A DNA stretch of 64,000 nt, taken from NCBI GenBank assembly GCA_023701435.1, contig JAMPXB010000015.1, positions 1-64,000 on the forward strand, in the 5' to 3' direction. A program made the position numbers and the translations under genes. Below the pieces are notes generated by a model. It was not told the origin of the DNA. It made no database searches and saw only the letters and a list, made by a program, of their open reading frames with translations. This stretch comes from Bacteriovoracaceae bacterium (GTDB lineage: Bacteria; Bdellovibrionota; Bacteriovoracia; Bacteriovoracales; Bacteriovoracaceae). This document shows, in pieces, positions 45,624 to 53,291 of this stretch (position 1 is the stretch's first letter; every line of letters begins with the position of its first letter).

Positions 45624-45970
45624 CCCTCTGGGTTTTGTTATTACTTCCGGTTTTGAGCTTTGCTCAAGTGAAGACTGAAGGGTTTGTCATTCAGGTCAGT
45701 GACCGAAGCATGTTGGTTCTTTCTCCGGAAAAACAAAGACCACTCTTTTCGGTGATTGTGGAAAACCGTTCGCTTTCAGATCAGGTTGGAAAGTTCGTCG
45801 TAGGCAGTAAAATTCTGAAGTTTGTTTCGGTGAAATCAGGTAAGACTGAATCACTTGAAATTGAGAATAAAACTTCCACTCCGGTGGTTTTTGTTCCCGT
45901 GAGTCCTGCATTTCAGGAAGTTCCACTAATGTTTGGTAAAAAGGCTTATGAAATCCCATCAAAAAAATAA
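45620..45970 (+). CDS. Small exported protein after uvrB, 116 aa
   Basis: Signal peptide [16 protein letters not shown], then a short beta-rich domain ([35 protein letters not shown]). Starts in the uvrB stop (ATGA) and overlaps the metallophosphoesterase by 23 bp. No domain known; coupling to uvrB seems purely positional. Confidence 0.6.
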   Translation: MTLWVLLLLPVLSFAQVKTEGFVIQVSDRSMLVLSPEKQRPLFSVIVENRSLSDQVGKFVVGSKILKFVSVKSGKTESLEIENKTSTPVVFVPVSPAFQEVPLMFGKKAYEIPSKK

Positions 45971-47093
45971 CGTTCAGAAAGTGATTCTGGTCATTTCTGA
46001 CCTGCACCTGTCAGCGGGAAAGATGATTAAAGGGAAGAGAAATCTTCTTGAGGATTTTCATTACGATAATGAGCTCATCGATTTTTTGAATTACTATTCT
46101 TCCGGGGATTATCAGGACATTGAGGTGGAGCTGGTCATTAACGGAGATTTTTTGGATTTCCTGGCCGTGCCTTATGTTGAATTTTATGATGATGAATTCT
46201 GGAGCGAAACGGCTGCCCTGGCCAAATTGAAAATGATCATGAAGGCCCATGTGGGTGTGCTGGATGCATTAAAGAGCTTCCTCACCAAACCACAAAAGCG
46301 CATTGTTTATATTATCGGTAATCATGACGCCGAGTTTGTCTTTGATTCTTTGAAAGAGAAGTTTCTGTCCTATTTCGGAGAACATCGGAAGAATTTCATT
46401 TTATCCAATGCTATCTCAACTCACATTCCTACCAAGGGTGTTTGCATTCAGCACGGGCATCAGTATGAACGCGCCCATCAGTTTGATCAGGAAAACGCAG
46501 TAGTTGAGACCTTAAATGGAGAGAAGTATTTTATTCCTCCTTGGGGCTCGTACTACGTTACCAATGTGATCAATAAATATAAGCAGGAACGAAGCTTCAT
46601 TAATGCCGTAAGACCGATTAAGCACTTTATGATCCACGGTTTCTTATTTGATACGTTCTTTACTGTGCGCTTTATGCTTTCCAATTTTTACTATTTTGTC
46701 ATGGTCCGCTTCTGGCACTTCTATATGGTTAAGCGAAGCCTGCGCCAGGTGATGGAAGATCTCTTGCGGGAGCTTGAACTATTTCAGGATTATGAAACAC
46801 TGACTCGTCAGTTCTTCGAGAAAAATACGGACTCAAAAGTTCTGATTGTGGGACATACTCATAATCCGACCTTGCGAATGTTCAATGACGGAACCATTTT
46901 TATCAACACTGGAACCTGGACCCGTATGGTGAATCTGGATTTGGGTCAATGGAACAATGGTAATGCTCTGACCTACGCTAAAATTCTGGTGAAGAAGCTT
47001 GATTATGAGCTGGAAGATTTTGATAAGAACGTGGAAGTCGATTTAAAATACTGGATGGGGATTAATAATCTTCCGTATTCTGAATATCACTAA
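45948..47093 (+). CDS. Metallophosphoesterase
   Basis: A 381-aa calcineurin-like phosphoesterase. Metal motifs in order: VISDLHLSAG (DxH), VINGDFLDFL (GD), IYIIGNHDAEF (GNHD), and VGHTHNP (GHxH). GVCIQHGHQYE adds another His. An insert with a hydrophobic stretch (FFTVRFMLSNFYYFVMVRFW) may sit at the membrane, as in lipid-acting relatives such as LpxH-like enzymes. AAGG precedes ATG 45948. Substrate unknown. Confidence 0.82.
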   Translation: MKSHQKNNVQKVILVISDLHLSAGKMIKGKRNLLEDFHYDNELIDFLNYYSSGDYQDIEVELVINGDFLDFLAVPYVEFYDDEFWSETAALAKLKMIMKAHVGVLDALKSFLTKPQKRIVYIIGNHDAEFVFDSLKEKFLSYFGEHRKNFILSNAISTHIPTKGVCIQHGHQYERAHQFDQENAVVETLNGEKYFIPPWGSYYVTNVINKYKQERSFINAVRPIKHFMIHGFLFDTFFTVRFMLSNFYYFVMVRFWHFYMVKRSLRQVMEDLLRELELFQDYETLTRQFFEKNTDSKVLIVGHTHNPTLRMFNDGTIFINTGTWTRMVNLDLGQWNNGNALTYAKILVKKLDYELEDFDKNVEVDLKYWMGINNLPYSEYH

Positions 47094-47437
47094 AGAAAAG
47101 AATGAATCTTATCCATCAGTTTTTGTGAATGAAATGGATAAGACATAACGTGACCCACTCCCAGTTTGGCAGAAAGGGTGAGTGTTAATGGATCAATATT
47201 GTCTGTAAAGATAAGATAGTTATTCTGTGAGAGGAGAATATCAGTTATCTCTGCACTGACTTCCTTGGCACTGATAAGAACAAAAATATCATTTTTCACT
47301 CGTAAAACTTCCAGAGCTTCACTGCCTTTGGCCGCTTCCATCACATGGAAAAAGCCATTCTTGGTCAGCATTTCACGAACCAAGGCCCGAAATTCGGCGT
47401 TATTGTCACAAATGAGAATGGGATTTGAGTAGTTCAT
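47090..47437 (-). CDS. Degenerate receiver-domain (CheY-like) protein, 115 aa
   Basis: Size and strand pattern match a single receiver domain: NPILICDNNAEF (first strand, one Asp kept), NDIFVLISAKEVS (third strand) and HVMSYPF (fifth strand). The phospho-accepting Asp position holds Ile55/Ser56 and the conserved Lys is Tyr100, so it cannot be phosphorylated in the normal way. Thr78 remains. It is convergent with the phosphoesterase and divergent from flagellin. Probably a phosphorylation-independent adaptor; a link to motility is inferred only from position. Confidence 0.6.
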   Translation of the reverse strand: MNYSNPILICDNNAEFRALVREMLTKNGFFHVMEAAKGSEALEVLRVKNDIFVLISAKEVSAEITDILLSQNNYLIFTDNIDPLTLTLSAKLGVGHVMSYPFHSQKLMDKIHSFL

Positions 47438-47562
47438 TAATAAATAATAGCAGTCGGCTATTCATCTGAAAACGACTTAAGCTGCTGAAAAGCCTGATTT
47501 TTAGCTCGAGAGGCGGATTGGTTTTGTCGGGTTAAATAGTTGAAATAATTTTAAAAATGCTC

Positions 47563-47589
47563 TTAAGTTAGCTTTGCTTCCTCCGAAAA
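47563..47589 (+). promoter_or_regulatory. Possible sigma-28 promoter of flagellin
   Basis: TTAA (47563-47566), 15 bp, TCCGAAAA (47582-47589) compare with TAAA-N15-GCCGATAA at nine of twelve positions. It would give a leader of about 117 nt. The rest of 47438-47715 shows nothing else clear except the AAGGAGG site. Confidence 0.35.
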
Positions 47590-47715
47590 GCCCTTTGTCT
47601 GACACAAATGTGCAAGACTAAAAAATTTCACTTAAGCAGGAAGCTTATCTAGTCTCTCAAGGTTTGAGAACTGATCATCAGGGATTGATGGGGGGTATAA
47701 ACCAAGGAGGATTTC

Positions 47716-48549
47716 ATGGGGTTCCGTATTAACACAAACGTCTCTTCAATTGCTGCTCAAAGAACTTTGGGTATCAACAACAGAGAATCAGAAAGCAACC
47801 TGTCAAAGTTATCATCAGGTTCGCGTATCACTAAGGCCGCAGATGATGCTGCAGGTTTAGCGATCTCTGAAAAACTAAAATCTAATATTCGTTCATTGAA
47901 ACAAGCTGATCGTAACGCCAACGACGGTATTTCAATGGTTCAAACTGCAGAAGGTGGATTGAACGAAGTATCTTCAATCCTTACTCGGATGCGTGAACTT
48001 GCTGTACAAACAGCTTCTGATACTGTCGGTGATGTTGAGCGTGGTATGACAAATATGGAATACCAAAACCTTAAACTGGAACTAGATCGTATTTCACAAG
48101 TGACGGAGTTCAACGGTAAGAAACTTCTGAGCGGTGAAGGTGATATGTATGATTTCCAGATTGGGGCCAACAACGATTCATTCCAGGATAGAATTTCATA
48201 TGATGCTTCTCAGGTGAACTCTCGCCTTGAAAGCCTTGGTGTGGACAGTCTTGATGTTTCTACCAAAACAGGCTCACAAGATTCACTTGCCGCCCTAGAT
48301 GGTGCGATTGAAAAAGTATCAGGTCAGCGAGCTTTCCTTGGTGCTATTCAAAACCGTTTAGTATCAACTTCGAATAACTTGCAGACAAACGTTGAAAACT
48401 TGTCAGCAGCTAACTCTCGAATCCGCGATGTGGATTACGCAGATGCAACTGCAACTAAAGCTAAAAATGACATCCTAAGCGCCGCTGGTACTTCGGTTCT
48501 TGCTCAGGCGAACATGAGTGGACAAAACGCTCTTAAACTCATTGGTTAA
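47716..48549 (+). CDS. fliC: Flagellin
   Basis: Filament subunit. 277 aa, short flagellin without a large variable domain. D0/D1 start GFRINTNVSSIAAQRTLG and the SRITKAADDAAGLAISEKLK motif; C-terminal NLSAANSRIRDVDYADATA and the helix ending SGQNALKLIG. AAGGAGG is eight bases before the ATG. Single flagellin with its own terminator; T-rich, highly expressed codon use. Confidence 0.95.
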   Translation: MGFRINTNVSSIAAQRTLGINNRESESNLSKLSSGSRITKAADDAAGLAISEKLKSNIRSLKQADRNANDGISMVQTAEGGLNEVSSILTRMRELAVQTASDTVGDVERGMTNMEYQNLKLELDRISQVTEFNGKKLLSGEGDMYDFQIGANNDSFQDRISYDASQVNSRLESLGVDSLDVSTKTGSQDSLAALDGAIEKVSGQRAFLGAIQNRLVSTSNNLQTNVENLSAANSRIRDVDYADATATKAKNDILSAAGTSVLAQANMSGQNALKLIG

Positions 48550-48585
48550 TATTCTCTCTCTACCTGCACTTAAGTGAACAAAGGG

Positions 48586-48615
48586 GACCCGCTAAATGGC
48601 GGGTCTTCCTTTTTT
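48586..48615 (+). terminator. Terminator after flagellin
   Basis: GACCCGC (48586-48592) and GCGGGTC (48599-48605), then TTCCTTTTTT. Confidence 0.88.
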
Positions 48616-48629
48616 AAAATGAGGTATTG

Positions 48630-50042
48630 ATGAACCCCAAAGATTTTCTCTATGGCCGAAAAGGTCCCTGGCCCCAACCCTGTCCTGATCACCCTTATGA
48701 TGAAGCTCCCGGTGTTATTCATCTTCCGCTGAAAGAGTGGATTGACTGGTGGCTACGTATTGGTGCCCGCTTTATTGTTCTATGGCCAACTCTCACTCCC
48801 ATTTATTTTCTGACAAGTCTGATAAAACCTGGATTAAAAGAAGTCACCGACCAGGAATTTCACGAATATTTAACTAATTCCATGATGGCCCGCTTTATCA
48901 CTCCCCAGCTTGATGATGTGGATAAGGAAATTTTCTCTCCATTTATGGAAGAAGGTAAAAAGTATTTCGTCGTTGATCTGGACCCGGTACGGGTGATTGA
49001 ACCTTTTAAAGGTATTCATGTCTCACCAACTAAAACCTTGTTGGTAGAAACCTCTCACGAAAAATTTGAAGTCCTTTGTATCTGGATGGGAAAAACTTCC
49101 GAAGTCATTGATCCCACTGATGGAGACGCCTGGAAACTGGCGAAGTATTTTGTGCTTCAAGGTGGTGCCCTGTGTGCCACTATGGTGGTGCATCCGCTTC
49201 AGCATTTCCCCCTGGATAGCATTAATGCCATTACCAAAACGGCCCTTCCGAAGGAGCATGTGCTCTTTAAATTATTGCATGAGCACATGAGGTTTACTCT
49301 TCCTCTGGAAAACGCCGTTTTAAATTTCCCCATGTCACTCTTACACCACGATCACTGGTGGAAAACCTATGCTCCCTTTCCTGGTCCCTATGATGGAATC
49401 AGAGATCTGCTGGTAGAAGGGTACAGAGGTATTAGGAATAATGATTCTTATCCGGCGTTTACTTACCCCAGACGTCCACCCAAAATTTATTCAGGTTATG
49501 GCACCTTTCTTGATGCTTATTATGAAACCATTTATAAGTTTGTAGATGAGGTTGTGTCCACCATCCCTGCCGATGACATTCACGTGAAGAATTGGGCCGA
49601 TTACATCGCTGGATGGATTCCCGGTTTTCCTGATGGAGAAGAAATTCGTAAAGGGAAAACCTTAACAGAAGTGGTGAGCTTTTATATCTGGGATGTGACC
49701 ATAGGGCACACCATCGATCATCACAATTATGGTGAGATGGACCTGCGGAAAGTTCCCCTGCGGATAAGGCAGGAACCACCCACGAAAAAAACCAAAATGA
49801 AGCCGCACAAAAAACTGCAAAGTCCAATTGATCTGATGAGATATAAGCTCGCCATGAAGCTCTTTTTTGGACCGACCGTGCTGACAAGATTAATTGATGC
49901 TCAATATGGGTTTAAAGATCCTGAGCTTCAGAAGGCAGTGGTTAAATTTAAAAAGAATTTAAGGGACACAGAGCAGAAATTAAAAGATCAGGGACTTGAG
50001 TATTTAAAGCTCGAAGACATTGCCAATTCAATTCAATTTTAA
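48630..50042 (+). CDS. Lipoxygenase-like protein, 470 aa
   Basis: No close family is certain, but several pieces resemble lipoxygenases. HPLQHFP (His188 and His192) could give the first iron ligands. EHVLFKLLHEHMRFTL (about 209-224) matches the HPxxKLLxPHxRxTL segment. GHTIDHHNYG (from His360) parallels the HxxxN/NFGQY region. The C-terminus ends NSIQF, compared with NSxSI in true lipoxygenases, so the terminal Ile ligand is replaced. If active it would add oxygen to polyunsaturated fatty acids, perhaps from prey or host. No signal peptide. GAGG before ATG 48630 decides the start. Confidence 0.55.
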   Translation: MNPKDFLYGRKGPWPQPCPDHPYDEAPGVIHLPLKEWIDWWLRIGARFIVLWPTLTPIYFLTSLIKPGLKEVTDQEFHEYLTNSMMARFITPQLDDVDKEIFSPFMEEGKKYFVVDLDPVRVIEPFKGIHVSPTKTLLVETSHEKFEVLCIWMGKTSEVIDPTDGDAWKLAKYFVLQGGALCATMVVHPLQHFPLDSINAITKTALPKEHVLFKLLHEHMRFTLPLENAVLNFPMSLLHHDHWWKTYAPFPGPYDGIRDLLVEGYRGIRNNDSYPAFTYPRRPPKIYSGYGTFLDAYYETIYKFVDEVVSTIPADDIHVKNWADYIAGWIPGFPDGEEIRKGKTLTEVVSFYIWDVTIGHTIDHHNYGEMDLRKVPLRIRQEPPTKKTKMKPHKKLQSPIDLMRYKLAMKLFFGPTVLTRLIDAQYGFKDPELQKAVVKFKKNLRDTEQKLKDQGLEYLKLEDIANSIQF

Positions 50043-50069
50043 AAAAAGAGGGAGAGCATGCTCCCCCTC
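50041..50069 (-). terminator. Terminator after the aldehyde dehydrogenase
   Basis: On the minus strand GAGGGGGAGC/GCTCTCCCTC forms a long stem with one mismatch, followed by seven Ts. Confidence 0.82.
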
Positions 50070-50076
50070 ATCTCAT

Positions 50077-51561
50077 TTAAAAAATAGCATCAAACCAAGG
50101 TTTTTTCTCACGCTCATCACAATCTGAAACCCACATATGCTTCACTTCCAAATAGGCCTTAAGACCTTCTTCACCCATTTCTCGGCCGATGCCTGACTGC
50201 TTATAACCACCAAAAGGCATGCCTGGATTTAATAAGTGATATTCGTTGATCCATACGGTGCCGGTTTCAAGTTGTCTTGCGACACGAAGGGCACGATCCT
50301 GATTCTTAGACCAGACAGCTCCGGCCAGACCATAAATCGATTTATTGGCAAGCTTGATCGCTTCAGCTTCGTTTTTAACAGGAGTAATTGCCAGCACTGG
50401 CCCAAAAATTTCTTCATTAAAGATCGTCTGCTCTGGAGTCACTTCAAAAAGAGTCGGTTGAATGTAGTGACCTTTTTCCAGTCCTTCTCCGGTTTGTCTT
50501 GCTCCACCAAAAAGCAGTTTCCCGCCTTCTTTTTTGGTGGTCTCAATGTAGTTCATAATAGTGTCAAATTGCTTCTTGTTAATCACCGGGCCATAGCCTG
50601 TTGCCGGATCATTAGGCAGGCCAACTTTAACATCGGCGACGCGCTTAATGAGGGCTTCCTTGAAGGCCGGATAGATTTTTTCTTCCACAAATAGTCTGGT
50701 TCCTGAATCACACGCCTGACCTGAGTGATAAAGGAAAGCATAAAGGGCGCCATCTACAGCGATTGATAAATCAGCATCATCCAGAACAATATTCGCCGAT
50801 TTTCCACCGAGTTCTAAGGAAAGGTTTTGCAGACGGGTTCCCGCTGCTTCCATGATTTTGCGACCAACTGCTGTTGAGCCAGTGAAGGCCACTTTTCTGA
50901 CTTTGGAATTTTTAAGAAGATATTCACCTTCAGCGGCACCGCCGGTGATGATATTGACAACACCTTTTGGAAGACCTGCTTCGTTCATGATTTCGGCCAG
51001 AATACTGGCGGTAACTGGTGTCTCCTGAGCACTTTTAAGAACAGTGGTGCATCCAGAAGCAATGATCGGCCCAATCTTCCAGGCGGCCATGACCAGTGGA
51101 AAGTTCCAGGGAATAATCTGAGCACAAACACCAACCGGCTCATAAACTTTATAGTTATGGGAAAAGCCTGGACGTGAAGCGCCTTCATCTTTTACTTCAA
51201 ACTTAAATTTACGAAGTTGACCAGCCAGCACTTTAAAATATGAAGCAGCATTGTGAACATCGGCCTTGGCCTTTCTTACACAAGATCCGGAGTCAGCAAT
51301 TTCCAGTTCAGTCAGCTCATTTCTTCTTTCTTTAAGTTTCTCAGAAATTTTTTCCAGGATTTCTGCTCTTTTGTTTTGATCCATGGCGCGCCACTCGGCA
51401 GAATAGAAAGCGGCTTCTGCCGCGTCTACGGCGTCATCAATATCTTTATTGGTAGGTAGGTAGACTTTCGCTACTGCTTCTCCGTTTGCCGGGTTCTCTG
51501 AAATAAAACTTTTTTCAGATGTTCTGAAGTCGCCGTTAATGAACAACTTAATTTCTTTCAT
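50077..51561 (-). CDS. Aldehyde dehydrogenase (NAD-dependent)
   Basis: A 494-aa ALDH of the betaine-/phenylacetaldehyde-dehydrogenase type. Glu catalytic motif LSLELGGKSAN (around 252-262), Cys nucleophile in SGQACDSGTRLFV, cofactor region IIPWNFPLVMAAWKIGP and FTGSTAVGRKI. Downstream of a thiolase and a small exported protein on the same strand. It might oxidise an aldehyde of aromatic or fatty acid breakdown. AAGGAGC precedes the ATG. Confidence 0.9.
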   Translation of the reverse strand: MKEIKLFINGDFRTSEKSFISENPANGEAVAKVYLPTNKDIDDAVDAAEAAFYSAEWRAMDQNKRAEILEKISEKLKERRNELTELEIADSGSCVRKAKADVHNAASYFKVLAGQLRKFKFEVKDEGASRPGFSHNYKVYEPVGVCAQIIPWNFPLVMAAWKIGPIIASGCTTVLKSAQETPVTASILAEIMNEAGLPKGVVNIITGGAAEGEYLLKNSKVRKVAFTGSTAVGRKIMEAAGTRLQNLSLELGGKSANIVLDDADLSIAVDGALYAFLYHSGQACDSGTRLFVEEKIYPAFKEALIKRVADVKVGLPNDPATGYGPVINKKQFDTIMNYIETTKKEGGKLLFGGARQTGEGLEKGHYIQPTLFEVTPEQTIFNEEIFGPVLAITPVKNEAEAIKLANKSIYGLAGAVWSKNQDRALRVARQLETGTVWINEYHLLNPGMPFGGYKQSGIGREMGEEGLKAYLEVKHMWVSDCDEREKKPWFDAIF

Positions 51562-51570
51562 GGAAGCTCC

Positions 51571-51930
51571 TTAAATATTCGTGATCTTAATAGTAATGAT
51601 TGAATTGGGTTGGCCCTCTACGCCTTTGGCAAAGATTTCTTCCGTTTCTTTTTCGGAGACGACGTCCTCGCCCTTGGTCACCAGTACCTGGGTGATGCCT
51701 TTTTTCTCCATCAGTGAATACTTTAACTGATGATTATTTTTCTCACCGGGCTTGATGCTTAAAGTGAGAATAAAGGTTCCCATCGGGAAGGAGTAATCTT
51801 TGTTGTGAATAAATTTTTGATTGATCTTCCAGCTCTCGCCATCGACCGCTAATTCCCCTTCGACCTTCCAGCAGGCCAGGGCATTGAAGCTAAGGAGGAG
51901 AGTCGTTAAGAGAAAGATTTTTTTTAACAT
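51571..51930 (-). CDS. Small exported protein, 119 aa
   Basis: Signal peptide MLKKIFLLTTLLLSFNALA-C; the Cys right after ALA could make it a lipoprotein (LAC). A short beta-rich domain follows, with GKGEDVV-like charged turns. ATG 51930 lies inside the last codons of the thiolase (seven-base overlap), the only well-placed start before the signal peptide. Role unknown. Confidence 0.6.
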   Translation of the reverse strand: MLKKIFLLTTLLLSFNALACWKVEGELAVDGESWKINQKFIHNKDYSFPMGTFILTLSIKPGEKNNHQLKYSLMEKKGITQVLVTKGEDVVSEKETEEIFAKGVEGQPNSIITIKITNI

Positions 51931-53123
51931 CGCTCTACCGATACTGCGATTCCCTGACCTACGCCAATACACATAGAGGCCAAGCCTTTTTTAAGAGAGG
52001 GATCGTTTTTCATTTGATGAAGTAGGGTTGTTAAAATTCTTGTTCCAGAAGCCCCCAATGGATGACCGATCGCAATCGAGCCGCCATTTTTATTGATGCG
52101 AGTCGGGTCAAGTTCCAATTCTTTGATACAACCCAAGGCCTGAACGGCAAAAGCCTCATTAAGCTCAATAAGGTCAAAGTCAGTAAGCTTATGATTAAAG
52201 CGCTCACAAAGCTTTTTGATGGCCCCCACTGGACCTAATCCCATGACGTTAGGGTGAAGTCCATGAACGGCACCGCCAGTGATGCGGGCCAGCGGTTTTA
52301 GATTATGTCTTTTCACAAATTCTTCAGAGCAGATGACTACCATACTCGCTCCATCATTAATGGAGGAGCTGTTGCCGGCGGTTACTGTGCCATCTTTACG
52401 AAAGGCCGGTCGAAGCTTCGCCAGTTTTTCCAAAGATGTATCGGCCCTTGGACCTTCATCAGCTTCAAAGACCACTGAACCCTTTTTGCCAGTAACGGTG
52501 ATAGGGACGATCTCGTCTTTAAATTTACCTTCACTTTGGGCCTTAACAGCTTTTTGATGTGAAGCCAGAGCAAACTTATCTTGATTTTCCCGCGAAATGC
52601 CATGAAGATTTTGCACTTCTTCAGCAGTTTCGCCCATACCTAAGAGGGGGAAAATCTCGGCCATTTTAGGGTTTTCAAAACGCCAGCCAATAGAGGTGTC
52701 CCACATTTTCTGGACGCGATCAAAACCAGCTGCGGCCTTCGATAAAACGTAAGGTGCTCGGGACATGCTTTCTCCGCCACCGGCAATAAAACAGTCGCCA
52801 AATCCAGCAGAAATGCGGGCATGGGCATCCATCACGGCGTCCAGGGATGAACCACAAAGACGGTTGATGGTCGTGCCGGGCACTTCATAAGGATAACCCG
52901 CCAGTAATAAACTCATACGGGCCAGGTTGCGGTTGTCTTCACCGGCCTGGTTGGCACAGCCAATGATGGTGTCGCCAATTTCTTTCAAATCATGCTGCGC
53001 CGACTTAGCATAATCTTTAAATAATTCAGCAAGAAGATCATCCACTCTGACGGAAGAGAGGGCCCCTCCGAATGATCCGACAGCGGTACGTTTAGCGTGA
53101 ACAATATATGAACTTTTAAGCAT
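51924..53123 (-). CDS. Acetyl-CoA C-acyltransferase (thiolase)
   Basis: A 399-aa thiolase with Cys nucleophile in INRLCGSSLDAV (about residue 90), NEAFAVQALG, the catalytic His in IAIGHPLGASG, and the second Cys in ASMCIGVGQG. It may act as beta-ketoadipyl-CoA thiolase (PaaJ) for the phenylacetyl-CoA genes 3 kb upstream, or in acetoacetyl-CoA cycling. Closely coupled to the small exported protein and the aldehyde dehydrogenase. Confidence 0.88.
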   Translation of the reverse strand: MLKSSYIVHAKRTAVGSFGGALSSVRVDDLLAELFKDYAKSAQHDLKEIGDTIIGCANQAGEDNRNLARMSLLLAGYPYEVPGTTINRLCGSSLDAVMDAHARISAGFGDCFIAGGGESMSRAPYVLSKAAAGFDRVQKMWDTSIGWRFENPKMAEIFPLLGMGETAEEVQNLHGISRENQDKFALASHQKAVKAQSEGKFKDEIVPITVTGKKGSVVFEADEGPRADTSLEKLAKLRPAFRKDGTVTAGNSSSINDGASMVVICSEEFVKRHNLKPLARITGGAVHGLHPNVMGLGPVGAIKKLCERFNHKLTDFDLIELNEAFAVQALGCIKELELDPTRINKNGGSIAIGHPLGASGTRILTTLLHQMKNDPSLKKGLASMCIGVGQGIAVSVERC

Positions 53124-53291
53124 GTTAACTTCCTTCTTTAAACCGTGTTCATGCTAACAAGAAAACCATGGAATGAGAAAAAAAAGGAGCCACTTTATGC
53201 CTTGTGTAATAAGCTTTAAAGCTTGGCTGATATTCCAAAATGTCATAAAACAACCCTCTTCCCCATTGTTCTACGATTAAGGATAAGTTTC

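Noticed and set aside
47600-47625. TGACAC...TGCAA before flagellin as a sigma-54 promoter
   Set aside because: The GG element is GA and the spacing to GC is nine, not ten.
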